A stretch of DNA of 64,000 nt from an uncultured Jannaschia sp. GTDB lineage: Bacteria; Pseudomonadota; Alphaproteobacteria; Rhodobacterales; Rhodobacteraceae. Below, in pieces: positions 25,249-34,572 of this stretch. The stretch covers positions 62,001 to 126,000 of the forward strand of contig CANLTZ010000008.1 of assembly GCA_947494145.1 (NCBI GenBank), given 5' to 3'. The translations under genes and the position numbers were made by a program. Below the pieces are notes generated by a model that was not told where the DNA came from, did no database searches, and saw only the letters and a program-made list of their open reading frames with translations. The stretch's first letter is position 1; each line of letters starts with the position of its first letter.

Positions 25249-26422
25249 CGTCCAGCGGCACGATGCGCACGTCATGGCCCTTGCAGGCCAACGCGATCTC
25301 ACCTTCGCAAAGACGCAGCGCATCGGCGCCGAACACTTCGCCGCGCCAACCCTTGCGCCAATCGCCATCGCGCGCACCTGCGGCGATGTCGTCCAAGTCC
25401 GACGCGGTGGCGATCAGTTTCTGGGCCACGCCCGCACGCTCGGCTTTGGCCTTCAGTAGCACGCGCAGCAGATCGGCCAGCGCGCCGTTGATCTGGTCGC
25501 GTGACTTTTGCTTGGGCGGCGGCGGCAACTCTTCCTTGGGGACGGCCATGCCTGCGGCCACCGCCTTCAGGATGCCATCAGCGATGGCGCCTTTGCGGGC
25601 CTCGCGCAGCAGAAGCCGGGCCTTCGACAACTCGCCCATATCCTTGGGTTTCAGCGACACCAACTCCAACAAGGCATCATCCTTGAATATGCGGGTGCGG
25701 GGGATGTTGTTGGTCTGGGCGTAATCTTCGCGAAACGCCGCAAGCTCCCGCGCGATGCCCAGGAAACGCGGGCTGGGGTTGCGCGTCTTGAGGCGCTGAT
25801 ACGCCTCCCGCGGCTCCACCCGGTAAGTGGCAGGGTCGCGCAGCACATCCATTTCTTCCTCGACCCAGGGGCGGCGCCCCGTGCGGTCGAGTTCGGCGGC
25901 GAGGTGTTCATAGATCACTCGCAGATGGGTCACGTCGGCCAGGGCGTACTTCTTCTGCGCATCCGAAAGCGGCCGGCGGGACCAATCCGTGAAGCGCGAC
26001 GACTTGTCGATGGACGCCTTGGCCACCTTCCGCGCCAGGGTCTCATAGCCCACCTGCTCCCCGAAGCCGCAGACCATGGCCGCGACTTGCGTGTCGAATA
26101 GTGGCGTGGGGATCAGGTCGCCGTCATTGGCGAAGATCTCCAGGTCCTGACGCGCGGCATGGAACACCTTCACCACATCCGGGTTGCGGAACAGGTCGTA
26201 GAGCGGCGTCATGTCCATATCCGCCACCAGCGGATCGACCAGAACGGCATCACCCTCGCCATCGCCAGCATAAGCCAGTTGGATCAAACAGAGCTTCGAA
26301 TAATAGGTGCGTTCACGCAGGAACTCGGTATCGACCGTGACGTAGGGGGCCTTCGCGGCATCTGCACAGAAAGCGGCAAGCGCATCCGTGGTTGTCAGCG
26401 TGATGATCTGTGGGGCGGAAAT
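25241..26422 (-). CDS. rnd: ribonuclease D, apparently without a canonical start codon
   Basis: About 393 residues if read from an ATT at 26422. The first in-frame ATG is at 26287, but the conserved N-terminus lies before it: TTTDALAAFCADAAKAPYVTVDTEFLRERTYYSKLCLIQL, including the catalytic D31 and E33 of the DEDD exonuclease. No ATG, GTG or TTG exists in frame upstream. ATT 26422 has AGAAGG nine to fourteen bases before it and gives an N-terminus of normal length; CTG at 26398 is a second option. Further marks are FHAARQDLEIF, YALADVTHLRVIYEHL and the C-terminal HRDC region. RNase D trims the 3' ends of stable RNA precursors. It follows purN by 32 bases. Confidence 0.85.
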   Translation of the reverse strand: MSAPQIITLTTTDALAAFCADAAKAPYVTVDTEFLRERTYYSKLCLIQLAYAGDGEGDAVLVDPLVADMDMTPLYDLFRNPDVVKVFHAARQDLEIFANDGDLIPTPLFDTQVAAMVCGFGEQVGYETLARKVAKASIDKSSRFTDWSRRPLSDAQKKYALADVTHLRVIYEHLAAELDRTGRRPWVEEEMDVLRDPATYRVEPREAYQRLKTRNPSPRFLGIARELAAFREDYAQTNNIPRTRIFKDDALLELVSLKPKDMGELSKARLLLREARKGAIADGILKAVAAGMAVPKEELPPPPKQKSRDQINGALADLLRVLLKAKAERAGVAQKLIATASDLDDIAAGARDGDWRKGWRGEVFGADALRLCEGEIALACKGHDVRIVPLDAS

Positions 26423-26454
26423 GAGCCTGGCCCTTCTTGTTGATTGGGTCCGGT

Positions 26455-27060
26455 CTAGTCCATTCGCGCGCCCGGGGAAAGCAGAAGCGGCTCAAGATTG
26501 CCCTGCGTCACCCGACGTAGCACCGCCGGATAGAGGCGGTGTTCCTGTTCCAGCACGCGCGCGGCCAGTGTCTCGGGCGTGTCGCCTTGCAGGATGGGCA
26601 CACGGGCCTGGCCGCGGATGGGCCCATCATCAAGGTCGGGGGTGACCTCGTGGACCGTGCAGCCCGCTTCGCGGTCGCCCGCAGCGATGGCCCGAGCATG
26701 GGTGTCGAGCCCGCGATATTTGGGCAGAAGCGACGGGTGGATGTTGAGCATCCGCCCCGCCCAGGCGCCCACAAAGGGCGCGGTCAGGATGCGCATGAAC
26801 CCCGCCAGCGCAATGAAGTCGGGCGCGGCTTGGTTCAAGCGTGCCTGCAACGCCGCCTCGAACCCTGCGCGGTCGGGATAGGCACGGTGGTCGATGGTGG
26901 CGGTCTCGACGCCCAGGGCTGCGGCCCGGTCCAGCCCCCCCGCATCCGGCACGTTGGACACCACCAAGACGGGCCGCGCGGGGTGATCGCCCACCATGCT
27001 TTCCACCAACCGCACCATGTTGGAGCCGCCGCCAGAGATGAGGATGGCAACCCGCGTCAC
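26455..27060 (-). CDS. purN: phosphoribosylglycinamide formyltransferase (PurN)
   Basis: 201 residues from GTG 27060, overlapping the purM stop by four bases. It transfers a formyl group from 10-formyltetrahydrofolate to GAR in purine synthesis. Family motifs: [12 protein letters not shown] at the N-terminus, [12 protein letters not shown], then [21 protein letters not shown] with the catalytic N-H pair, and [21 protein letters not shown] with the catalytic aspartate. Standard length. Confidence 0.96.
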   Translation of the reverse strand: MTRVAILISGGGSNMVRLVESMVGDHPARPVLVVSNVPDAGGLDRAAALGVETATIDHRAYPDRAGFEAALQARLNQAAPDFIALAGFMRILTAPFVGAWAGRMLNIHPSLLPKYRGLDTHARAIAAGDREAGCTVHEVTPDLDDGPIRGQARVPILQGDTPETLAARVLEQEHRLYPAVLRRVTQGNLEPLLLSPGARMD

Positions 27061-28103
27061 AAGGCCAGCGCGCCGGTATAGGCCACACCATCGCCCGCCG
27101 TCACATGGCCCAGGGCGGTCACGGTCTCTCCCGCCTCAGCCAGTAGGGCGGTCAGCGCGTCGGCCCGGTCGGGGGCGCAAATGACGACCATTCCGATCCC
27201 GCAATTGAAGGTCTTGAGCATCTCCGCCTCGGCAACCCCGCCGGTGCGGGTCAGCCAGCCGAAGACAGGCGGCGGGGTCCAGGCCGACAGATCTACCTGC
27301 ACGCCCAGCCCTTCGGGCAGAATGCGCGGCAGGTTTTCCGTCAACCCACCCCCGGTGATATGGGCAAGCCCGTGGACGCCGCCCGCGCGCAAAGCCGCCA
27401 GCACCGGCTTCACGTAAAGCCGCGTTGGCATCAGCAGCGCCGCGCCCAGCTGCCCATCGGCGAAAGGGGCCGGGTCAGCCCAGCCGAGCCCTGCCAGATC
27501 GGCCACACGCCGCACCAGGCTGAAGCCGTTGGAATGCACCCCGTCCGAGGCCAGGCCCAGCAGCACATCGCCCTCGGCCACGTCGGCGGGCAAGGTTGCG
27601 CCCCGCTCCATCGCGCCGACGGCAAAACCTGCCAGATCGAAATCGCCTGGCGCATACATGCCCGGCATCTCGGCGGTTTCCCCGCCAATCAGCGCGGCAC
27701 CGCTGGCCGCGCAGCCCCGGGCGATGCCCTCGATGACGCGGGCGGCGGCGTCGGTCGAGAGCTTTCCCGTGGCGAAATAATCCAAGAAGAACAGCGGCTC
27801 CGCCCCCTGGCAGACCAGATCGTTGACACACATCGCAACCAGATCGACGCCCACGCCGTCCAGATCCCCCGTCTCGATGGCCAGACGCAGCTTGGTGCCC
27901 ACCCCGTCGGTGGCCGCCACCAGAATTGGGTCGGCAAAGCCCGCCGCCTTCAGATCAAATAGCGCCCCGAAGCCGCCTAAGCCCGCCATCGTGCCCGGAC
28001 GTTCAGTTGCGCGGGCGGCGGGTTTGATGCGGTCGACCAGGGCGTTGCCCGCATCGATATCCACCCCTGCATCGGCATAGGTCAGGCCGTTCTTCTCGGT
28101 CAT
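27057..28103 (-). CDS. purM: phosphoribosylformylglycinamidine cyclo-ligase (PurM)
   Basis: 348 residues. It closes the imidazole ring of AIR using ATP. Recognisable segments: [88 protein letters not shown] and the late [16 protein letters not shown]. Length is as expected. It precedes purN and rnd in one apparent operon. Confidence 0.97.
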   Translation of the reverse strand: MTEKNGLTYADAGVDIDAGNALVDRIKPAARATERPGTMAGLGGFGALFDLKAAGFADPILVAATDGVGTKLRLAIETGDLDGVGVDLVAMCVNDLVCQGAEPLFFLDYFATGKLSTDAAARVIEGIARGCAASGAALIGGETAEMPGMYAPGDFDLAGFAVGAMERGATLPADVAEGDVLLGLASDGVHSNGFSLVRRVADLAGLGWADPAPFADGQLGAALLMPTRLYVKPVLAALRAGGVHGLAHITGGGLTENLPRILPEGLGVQVDLSAWTPPPVFGWLTRTGGVAEAEMLKTFNCGIGMVVICAPDRADALTALLAEAGETVTALGHVTAGDGVAYTGALAL

Positions 28104-28142
28104 GCGGACTCCCTCAGCTGCGCCGGGCGCCTAACAGGCGCG

Positions 28143-28577
28143 CTACTGGCGTTCAACGTGTTTGAGGTGGTTCTTGGCGCCCATGCCGATGAACCAGCGA
28201 TTCACCAGTATCGTGATCCCGCCGACGAACGCCACCAGCGCAAGCAAGATGCCAAAACCTAAACCATCGAGCGATGCGACCGAGAAAAGCACCACGAGGC
28301 CAAGCAGCAGCTGAAGCACGCCGTAAAACGCGGCCCCCATCAGCGACAGGCGCCAGACATGTCCCGTGTCAGGCAGTTTGCCCGTATCTTCCGCCCATTT
28401 CCGGCCAACGAGCATCGCCGCCAACATGGGCGGGATGACGGTGCTTGCCCCCGACGCACTTCCCAAGTCCAACACGCTGCGCAGCACAACGTTCACCACA
28501 GCCATCAGGACGATCCCACCTAGGAGACAGACGATATAGCGGCCCAGATAGGGCACGTTGGGCAGTTCGGATTGCAT
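28143..28577 (-). CDS. small multi-helix membrane protein
   Basis: 144 residues with four probable membrane helices: YIVCLLGGIVLMAVVNVVL, SGASTVIPPMLAAMLVG, FYGVLQLLLGLVVLFSVA and GFGILLALVAFVGGITILV. The layout, including GRKWAEDTGKLP after helix two, is reminiscent of the ABZJ_00895 family of unknown function; I am not sure of this. It lies 39 bases before purM on the same strand and may share its transcript. Confidence 0.65.
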   Translation of the reverse strand: MQSELPNVPYLGRYIVCLLGGIVLMAVVNVVLRSVLDLGSASGASTVIPPMLAAMLVGRKWAEDTGKLPDTGHVWRLSLMGAAFYGVLQLLLGLVVLFSVASLDGLGFGILLALVAFVGGITILVNRWFIGMGAKNHLKHVERQ

Positions 28578-28634
28578 GGGACCGCGTCCTCCGTCTTGAC
28601 CGCCGGGCGCGGTCTGCTAGGCCCTAGCCCACGG

Positions 28635-28711
28635 GGGCCTGTAGCTCAATTGGTTAGAGCAGAGCGCTCATAACGCTTTGGTTGCGGGTTCAAGTCCTGC
28701 CGGGCCTACCG
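28635..28711 (+). tRNA. tRNA with CAT anticodon, probably tRNA-Ile2 (lysidine type)
   Basis: A full cloverleaf: acceptor GGGCCTG/CGGGCCT, D arm GCTC-AATTGGTTA-GAGC, anticodon stem GAGCG/CGCTT with loop CTCATAA, variable TGGTT, T arm GCGGG-TTCAAGT-CCTGC. The anticodon is CAT. Base pairs C4-G69 and C5-G68 are features used by TilS to mark tRNA-Ile2, so Ile2 is more likely than elongator Met. The discriminator A (28708) is followed by CCG, so the 3' CCA is not fully encoded. The first acceptor pair would be G-U. Confidence 0.85.
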
Positions 28712-28739
28712 TTCCCCCTCCGCCGCCAGGAAAGACCCC

Positions 28740-29630
28740 ATGGATCACCGCGCCGTCCTTGCCAGCTTGCCGCCCGAGACCCGGGCCGCGCTGACGCTGC
28801 GTTCGGACGCGGCGGGGTTGCGGCATCTGGCGGTGCATTTGGGGGCCATCGCGCTTTGCACCGGGGGCATTCTGGCGCAGGTGCCGTTCTGGTGGGCGTT
28901 GATCCTGCCCCAGGGCATATTGCTGATCTTCCTCTTCACGCTGCTGCACGAAACCAGCCACCGCACGGCCTTTGCCACGGACTGGCTGAACGACGTGGTG
29001 GCCAAGGCCTGCGGCGTCGTGCTCTTTCTGCCACCTATCTGGTTTCGCGCTTTCCACTTCGCCCATCACCGCCACACCCAGCAGCCCGGCCTCGACCCGG
29101 AGCTGGACCGCCCCAAGCCCCAGACGCGCGCCGCCTATGCCTGGCACCTGACGGGTCTGCCGGTCTGGCGCGGCCATGCCGCCGCTTTGTGGAACACGGC
29201 GCGGGGGCGGCTCGATTCGCGCTACATGCCGCCCGGGCGTCACGCGGCCGCGCGGGCTGAGGCACGGTTCATGCTTGCGGGCTATGCCGTGTTGGGCGCG
29301 GCTTTGGCCCTTGGCGCGACGGGGCTTCTTTGGGCTTGGCTTGTCCCACTGCTGCTGGGCCAGCCCTTCCTGCGCGCCTTGCTGCTGGCCGAACATGGGG
29401 GCTGTCCCCCGGTGACGGATATGCTGGCCAATACCCGCACCACATTCACCAATCGTCTGATCCGCTGGCTTGCCTGGAACATGCCCTACCACGCAGAACA
29501 CCACACCCTGCCGACGGTGCCCTTCCACGCCCTGCCCCGGCTGCACGACCTGATAGCAGAACACCTGAAGACGACCGCGCCAGGCTACGCGGCGTTCCAC
29601 CGCAGCTATCGCACCGAGCTGCAAGACTGA
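28740..29630 (+). CDS. membrane fatty acid desaturase family protein
   Basis: 296 residues from ATG 28740 with AGGAAAG upstream, 29 bases after the tRNA. Three histidine boxes of the di-iron membrane desaturases are present: LLHETSHR near residue 75, FHFAHHRHTQ near 105 and NMPYHAEHHTLP near 255, between hydrophobic segments. The family inserts double bonds or hydroxyl groups into lipids using oxygen. The substrate is not evident. The gene ends one base into the start of the next gene (TGATG), so the two are coupled, although their functions do not look related. Confidence 0.85.
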   Translation: MDHRAVLASLPPETRAALTLRSDAAGLRHLAVHLGAIALCTGGILAQVPFWWALILPQGILLIFLFTLLHETSHRTAFATDWLNDVVAKACGVVLFLPPIWFRAFHFAHHRHTQQPGLDPELDRPKPQTRAAYAWHLTGLPVWRGHAAALWNTARGRLDSRYMPPGRHAAARAEARFMLAGYAVLGAALALGATGLLWAWLVPLLLGQPFLRALLLAEHGGCPPVTDMLANTRTTFTNRLIRWLAWNMPYHAEHHTLPTVPFHALPRLHDLIAEHLKTTAPGYAAFHRSYRTELQD

Positions 29631-30208
29631 TGCGTCCGCCCCCCGCCATAATCGTTCTGGCCGCAGGTTCATCTTCGCGCATGCGCGGCGCCGACAAGCT
29701 GTTGGAAGAGGTCGAGGGCACGCCACTTTTGCTGCGCGCGGTGCGCGCGGCCTGCGCCACGGTGCCCGAAATCATCGTCGTACTGCCCGAAGACGCCCCT
29801 GCCCGCACGGCTTGGCTGACCGACAGCCCTGCCCGCCGTGTGACCGTGGCAGAACGCGCCATGTCCGCATCCATCCGCGCGGGCATCGCGGCCTGCGGCG
29901 CCGAGGCCGCGATGCTGCATCTGGCCGACATGCCCGAAATCGACGCCGCCGCCATGGGCCGGATGGTGGCGGCATGGCAAGGCGGGTCCGCCCCCATCCT
30001 GCAAGCCACCACGGAAGACGGCGCACCCGGCCAGCCGGTGATTTTCGCACACGAGCTGTTCTCTGAATTACTGGATTTGCAGGGCGATACCGGCGCACGG
30101 GATGTCCTGCGCCGCCATGGCGCCGATCACGTTGCCCTGCCCGGCCAAGCCGCCCGGATCGACCTGGACACGCCCGAAGCCTGGGCTGCGTGGCGGGCGG
30201 GACGGTAG
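29630..30208 (+). CDS. MocA-like nucleotidyltransferase (molybdenum cofactor cytidylyltransferase type)
   Basis: 192 residues. IIVLAAGSSSRMRGADKLLEEVEGTPLLLRAV is the nucleotide-binding start of the MobA/MocA family, and AAMLHLADMPEIDAAAMGRM carries the metal-binding LxDMP motif; GQPVIFAHELFSELLDLQGDTGARDVLR closes the fold. In MocA the second residue pattern selects CTP, in MobA GTP; by overall similarity MocA is more likely. It would cap molybdopterin for xanthine-dehydrogenase type enzymes, none of which are encoded in this window. Confidence 0.8.
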   Translation: MRPPPAIIVLAAGSSSRMRGADKLLEEVEGTPLLLRAVRAACATVPEIIVVLPEDAPARTAWLTDSPARRVTVAERAMSASIRAGIAACGAEAAMLHLADMPEIDAAAMGRMVAAWQGGSAPILQATTEDGAPGQPVIFAHELFSELLDLQGDTGARDVLRRHGADHVALPGQAARIDLDTPEAWAAWRAGR

Positions 30209-30231
30209 GCGGCGGCGTCTAAGACGCGGTT

Positions 30232-30275
30232 CCGCGCTGCCGCGCGGGAGTATTTGGGCCAGGATGAAAGGGGGC
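30232..30275. repeat. dispersed intergenic repeat, copy 2
   Basis: Inverted orientation relative to copy 1. Hairpin CCGCGC-TGCC-GCGCGG (30232-30247), then GGGAGTATTTGGGCCAGGAT and GAAAGGGGGC. It lies between the convergent 3' ends of the MocA-like and DegP-like genes. Confidence 0.75.
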
Positions 30276-30296
30276 CGCGGCGCCTTCGATCGGTGA

Positions 30297-31412
30297 TCAG
30301 GCGCCAGGGGCGAGAACGATTTCGACGTCGCGTCTTGTGCGGCCATTGCGCAAGGTCAGCACCACCGTGTCCCCAGCCATCTTGGTGTCGAGTTCGGCCA
30401 GAAGTTCGTCCAGGCGGTCCACGCTGGCGCCGTCGATGGCTTCGATCACATCGCCGGGGACCAGGCCCGCGCGGGTGACCTGGGCAGGCTCCAACCCAGC
30501 AAGGGCGGCCGGGCCGCCCTCGATCACGTCGAGTACGATGACGCCCGGTGGCTGCCCGTTGGAGCGCAGAAGCGCATCGGCCCGGGGGTCGCCGGTTATG
30601 CCGAGCGCGGGCGGCGCGTAGCGGCCGCGCTCAATCAGTTGCGGGACCACCCGTTTGACCGTGTCCACAGGCACGGCGAAGCCGATCCCCGCCGAAGCGC
30701 CCGAGGGCGAAAAGATCGCGGTGTTGACCCCAATCACACGGCCCTGGCTGTCCAGAAGCGGGCCGCCCGAATTGCCGGGATTGATGGCCGCATCGGTCTG
30801 GATCACGCCGCGGATTTTGAGATCGGGGCGTACGGGGATTTCCCGCTCCAACGCGCTAACGATGCCCGTGGTCAGTGTGAAATCCAACCCGAACGGGTTG
30901 CCAATGGCATAGACCGATTGACCCACTTGCATATCGGCACTGCGGCCCAGGGGCAGCGGCTGCATCTGGCCCATCCCGGGGACTTGCAGCACAGCGAGGT
31001 CATGGCGGTCATCCACCCCCACCAGGCGCGCCGAAACGGCCCGCCCACCGGGCAGGCGCACGGTCGCACCGACGGCGCCGCGCACCACATGGGCGTTGGT
31101 CACGACATGGCCATCGGTGCCCCAGACAAAGCCGGAGCCCGTGCCCCGCGGCACTTCCGCATCCTGGTTGAACATGTCCATGCCGCGCATGGTCGTGGTG
31201 ATGAATACGACTGAGCCCTGGGCGCGGCGGAAAAGGTCGATTGTAGCGCGTTCGCCATCGGACAGCTCCCCTTCCGGGGCAGCGTCATTCACTGCGGCGA
31301 CTGGTGCGGCTGTGACGTCGGGAAGCGCGGGCGCCGGTAAAATCCATCGCACGCCCAATGCGCCAATCATGACGCCCAGCGCGACAGCGACGACAACCGG
31401 CAGAAGCCGCAT
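30297..31412 (-). CDS. DegP/HtrA-like serine protease with PDZ domain
   Basis: 371 residues from ATG 31412, one base after the lipA stop. The N-terminus is a signal anchor (MRLLPVVVAVALGVMIGALGVRWIL). The trypsin-like domain has all three catalytic residues: TNAHVV (His), DRHDLAVLQV (Asp) and DAAINPGNSGGPLLD (Ser). The C-terminal PDZ domain starts near residue 270 (GVIVLDVIEGGPAALAG, GLVPGDVIEAIDGASVDRLDEL). Such proteins degrade or refold misfolded envelope proteins. The single PDZ and anchor fit the DegS/HtrA group more than DegP proper. Confidence 0.9.
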   Translation of the reverse strand: MRLLPVVVAVALGVMIGALGVRWILPAPALPDVTAAPVAAVNDAAPEGELSDGERATIDLFRRAQGSVVFITTTMRGMDMFNQDAEVPRGTGSGFVWGTDGHVVTNAHVVRGAVGATVRLPGGRAVSARLVGVDDRHDLAVLQVPGMGQMQPLPLGRSADMQVGQSVYAIGNPFGLDFTLTTGIVSALEREIPVRPDLKIRGVIQTDAAINPGNSGGPLLDSQGRVIGVNTAIFSPSGASAGIGFAVPVDTVKRVVPQLIERGRYAPPALGITGDPRADALLRSNGQPPGVIVLDVIEGGPAALAGLEPAQVTRAGLVPGDVIEAIDGASVDRLDELLAELDTKMAGDTVVLTLRNGRTRRDVEIVLAPGA

Positions 31413-31413
31413 C

Positions 31414-32367
31414 TCAGCCCCGGGCCAGCGCGGCCTCACGCGCGGCGCGCAGACGCTGGAAATCGTCGCCCGCGTGATAGCTGGACCGCGTGAGAGGCGT
31501 GGCCGACACCATCAGGAAACCCTTGCCCCAGGCGGCCTTTTCGTAGCCTGCGAATTCGTCGGGGGTGACGAAACGGTCCACGGCATGGTGCTTGGGCGTC
31601 GGCTGCAAATACTGGCCGATGGTCAGGAAATCGATATCGGCGGCGCGCATGTCGTCCATGACTTGCAGCACGGCCTGGCGGTCTTCACCCAAGCCCACCA
31701 TGATGCCCGATTTGGTGAACATATGGGGGTCCAATTCCTTCACGCGCTGCAACAAGCGTAGCGAATGAAAATACCGCGCGCCGGGCCGCACTTCGGGGTA
31801 GAGGCCGGGCACGGTTTCCAGATTGTGGTTGAAGACGTCGGGTTTGGCCGCGACCACGACTTCCAGCGCCTCGGGGGCGCATTTGATGAAATCGGGGGTC
31901 AGGATTTCGATGGTGGTCTGGGGCGCGCGCTTTCGGATGGCACGGATGGTCTGGGCGAAATGCTCCGCCCCGCCATCTTCAACGTCGTCGCGGTCCACCG
32001 AGGTGACCACCACATGGTTAAGCCCCAGCTTTTGGACGGCATCGGCCACGCGCCCCGGCTCAAACACATCGAGCGCTTCGGGCGGCTTGCCGGTGGCAAT
32101 GTTGCAAAAGGTGCAGGCGCGGGTGCAGACTTCGCCCATGATCATCATGGTGGCGTGGCCCTGGGACCAGCATTCCCCCACATTGGGGCAGCCGGCTTCC
32201 TCGCACACGGTCGTCAGGCGATGTTCGCGCATGATCTTGTGGGTGGCCTTGTAGCCTTCGCCCACGGGGGCCTTCACCCGGATCCAGCTTGGCTTCTTGG
32301 GCTGGGGGTTGTCGGGACGGCGCGCCTTTTCGGGGTGGCGTTCAGCGGGGATCTTGAGGTCGCGCAT
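31414..32367 (-). CDS. lipA: lipoyl synthase
   Basis: 317 residues. A radical SAM enzyme that inserts two sulfurs into octanoyl chains on lipoyl domains. Both iron-sulfur sites are visible: [13 protein letters not shown] for the auxiliary cluster and [15 protein letters not shown] for the radical SAM cluster, with [22 protein letters not shown] and [38 protein letters not shown] after them (quoted in parts). Standard length. The DegP-like gene follows directly; lipB is not nearby. Confidence 0.97.
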   Translation of the reverse strand: MRDLKIPAERHPEKARRPDNPQPKKPSWIRVKAPVGEGYKATHKIMREHRLTTVCEEAGCPNVGECWSQGHATMMIMGEVCTRACTFCNIATGKPPEALDVFEPGRVADAVQKLGLNHVVVTSVDRDDVEDGGAEHFAQTIRAIRKRAPQTTIEILTPDFIKCAPEALEVVVAAKPDVFNHNLETVPGLYPEVRPGARYFHSLRLLQRVKELDPHMFTKSGIMVGLGEDRQAVLQVMDDMRAADIDFLTIGQYLQPTPKHHAVDRFVTPDEFAGYEKAAWGKGFLMVSATPLTRSSYHAGDDFQRLRAAREAALARG

Positions 32368-32479
32368 CTGTTTTCGGCTCCTTCGGGCGGAGAATTCCGT
32401 TCGGTTGACCCACAGTTAGGTCATTGCCACGTGGCACACCAGTGGGTCATGGCTGCGTGCGCCGCATGGCCCCGATGTG

Positions 32480-32525
32480 CCCGGCGCAAAGCCGGGATGG
32501 CCGGGCGGGACAGATGCCCGCCCGG
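32480..32525. terminator. two tandem GC hairpins after the BCCT gene
   Basis: CCCGGC-GCAAA-GCCGGG (32480-32496) and CCGGGCGGG-ACAGATG-CCCGCCCGG (32501-32525) lie in the 165-base gap between the BCCT stop and the lipA start, both on the minus strand. No U-run follows, so termination would be inefficient or rho-assisted; transcript stabilisation is another option. Confidence 0.5.
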
Positions 32526-32532
32526 GACCGTG

Positions 32533-34365
32533 TCATTCTGCGGGGTTCGCCGCCAAGGTGCCAGCACGGGCGCGCACGCCGTCCCGGTAAAGCGCCTTGG
32601 CCAGCGCCACGCACATCAGCCCCATGACCATGGTGAAGGGCAGCGCGCCGATGATCATGGCGTTGCGCAAGGCCTCCATCGGATCGACGCCGCCGACCTT
32701 ACCGGCGATGAGAAGCGTGCCGATCACCGCGGTCAGAATGACGCCCCAGATGATCTTGTGCTTGTTGCCCACGTTCTGGTCGCCGCCGGACATGATGGTG
32801 TTCATCACCAAAATGCCCGAATCCGCCGATGTCACCAGGAACGTCATGATCAGCACGACGCACATGATGGTGATGGCTGACAAGAACCCGCCCGAGATCA
32901 TCTGACCCAGGGTAACGAACAACTTCGCCGTGTTGGACGCCCCGATGATGGCACCGTCCGCCCCGCCCGAGATCTCCAAGTCGATGGCCGTGCCGCCCAG
33001 GATGGTCATCCAGGCAAAGCAGACCAGCGACGGGGCGATCACGCAGCCGACGATGAATTCGCGCACCGTCCGCCCGCGCGAGATGCGCGCAAGGAACAGG
33101 CCCACGAAGGGCGAAAACGCGATCCACCAAGCCCAGTAGAACGTGGTCCAACCGGATTGCCAGCCAAACTGACGACCGGTTTCGCCCGCCGCATAGGCAG
33201 CTTGCAGAACCTCATCCGGCAAGGCCGCGGCGTCCCCTTCCAGGCCCGCCTTGAACGCATCGAATGACCCCCAGGCATTGGTGGCCCCGCCGCGCAGCGC
33301 GTCAGCAAAGGGCACCGCTTCCGGCGGCAACTCGGCCGCGAAGGCACTGGCTGAGAGAGGCGAATAGGCGCCGAAGCTAAGCGACAAGAAGCTGACGAGG
33401 TAGTCGACCAGCGCCGTTGCGTAGGTCGTCATCGCAAAGAAGAACGAGCCGAAGACCACGAAGGTGAACAGCAGGATCAGCGACAGCACCAGGTTCAGGT
33501 TCGACAGGTACTTCACCCCGCGCCCCACGCCCGACACCGCCGAGATGATCGACAAACCCATGACAAGCAGAAGGCCCGCGATCAGGCCCACGGTGCCCGG
33601 CGCCGGGGCCTCGCCCGTCAAGTTCATCATCCATTCCATGCCAGTCACCGCATAGACCCCGTCAATAAACTGGGAGATGCCGAAGCCTATGGTCACGGAC
33701 ACGCCAAGGATGGTTGCAACCACGCCAAGCACGTCGACCACATGGCCCAGGAAGCCGTTCATCAGCCGACCGAAAAGGGGCGTCAGCGCGGTTCGGATCG
33801 TCAGCGGCATGTCACGGGTATAGGCGTAATAGGCCAGTGACAGGCCGGTCACCACATAGATGGCCCAGGCGTGGAAGCCGTAATGGCTGAACGTGTAGCG
33901 ATAGGCCGAGGTCAGTGCCTCTTCCGAATTCGCCTCCACCGCGCCGGATAGGATGACCGGGTTCGATCCCCAAAGGCCAATGGGCTCGGCCGTGGCGAAG
34001 ACCATAAGGCCAACGCCCAGCCCGGCGCCGAACATCATCGAAAACCACGAAAAGTTCGAGAATTCCGTGCCTTCTCCGGGTCGCCCCATTACGCGTTTGC
34101 CGGTCTGAGGCAGGATCGCGACGATGAAGAGGAAGATGGCGAAGAGGCCCACGATCAGGATGTAGAAGGCGTTGAAATTCGCCAGGATCTGCGAGTTCCA
34201 GCTTCCCAGCACCTTGTTGGCATTGGCTGGCCAGACGAGGGCCCAGATCACCAGCCCCACCATGATCGCCTTGCTGATCAGCGCGATTTCCACGCTGTGA
34301 CCCTTATAAAAGCCCTGGACGGAGGTATTGATCTCCAAATCCGTAAATGGCTGTTTTATTGACAT
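32533..34365 (-). CDS. BCCT-family betaine/carnitine/choline-type transporter
   Basis: 610 residues from ATG 34365 with GGGAGAG upstream; the frame continues upstream but that part is unlikely protein. About twelve membrane helices. The family signature GWTTFYWAWWIAFSPFVG and the following ISRGRTVREFI are clear, as is the glycine-rich segment FGAGLGVGLMVFATAEP on helix three. Members import quaternary ammonium compounds such as glycine betaine, choline, carnitine or DMSP by sodium or proton symport. Short N- and C-termini argue against an osmosensor of the BetP type. It is the last gene of a run with DUF3726, a 560-residue protein and an M19 dipeptidase; 207 bases without a gene separate it from DUF3726. 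Confidence 0.92.
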   Translation of the reverse strand: MSIKQPFTDLEINTSVQGFYKGHSVEIALISKAIMVGLVIWALVWPANANKVLGSWNSQILANFNAFYILIVGLFAIFLFIVAILPQTGKRVMGRPGEGTEFSNFSWFSMMFGAGLGVGLMVFATAEPIGLWGSNPVILSGAVEANSEEALTSAYRYTFSHYGFHAWAIYVVTGLSLAYYAYTRDMPLTIRTALTPLFGRLMNGFLGHVVDVLGVVATILGVSVTIGFGISQFIDGVYAVTGMEWMMNLTGEAPAPGTVGLIAGLLLVMGLSIISAVSGVGRGVKYLSNLNLVLSLILLFTFVVFGSFFFAMTTYATALVDYLVSFLSLSFGAYSPLSASAFAAELPPEAVPFADALRGGATNAWGSFDAFKAGLEGDAAALPDEVLQAAYAAGETGRQFGWQSGWTTFYWAWWIAFSPFVGLFLARISRGRTVREFIVGCVIAPSLVCFAWMTILGGTAIDLEISGGADGAIIGASNTAKLFVTLGQMISGGFLSAITIMCVVLIMTFLVTSADSGILVMNTIMSGGDQNVGNKHKIIWGVILTAVIGTLLIAGKVGGVDPMEALRNAMIIGALPFTMVMGLMCVALAKALYRDGVRARAGTLAANPAE

Positions 34366-34572
34366 TTCTCTCTCCCTTTCAAGCGGGTTGGACCCGGTCG
34401 TCCGTTCCCTTGCAACGTGCTGTCTTCTGCAGATGTCGGTCCCTGCTTCGCCTGCTTTCGTGATGCCCCTTAAGTCGTGATGTGATCTCCACGTCTTGGG
34501 GCTATCACGCCGCTGGCATGCCCTGGGCGACACTCACCCGATGCCTGCCCCGCGGCCCCGATGTCCTGGCGG

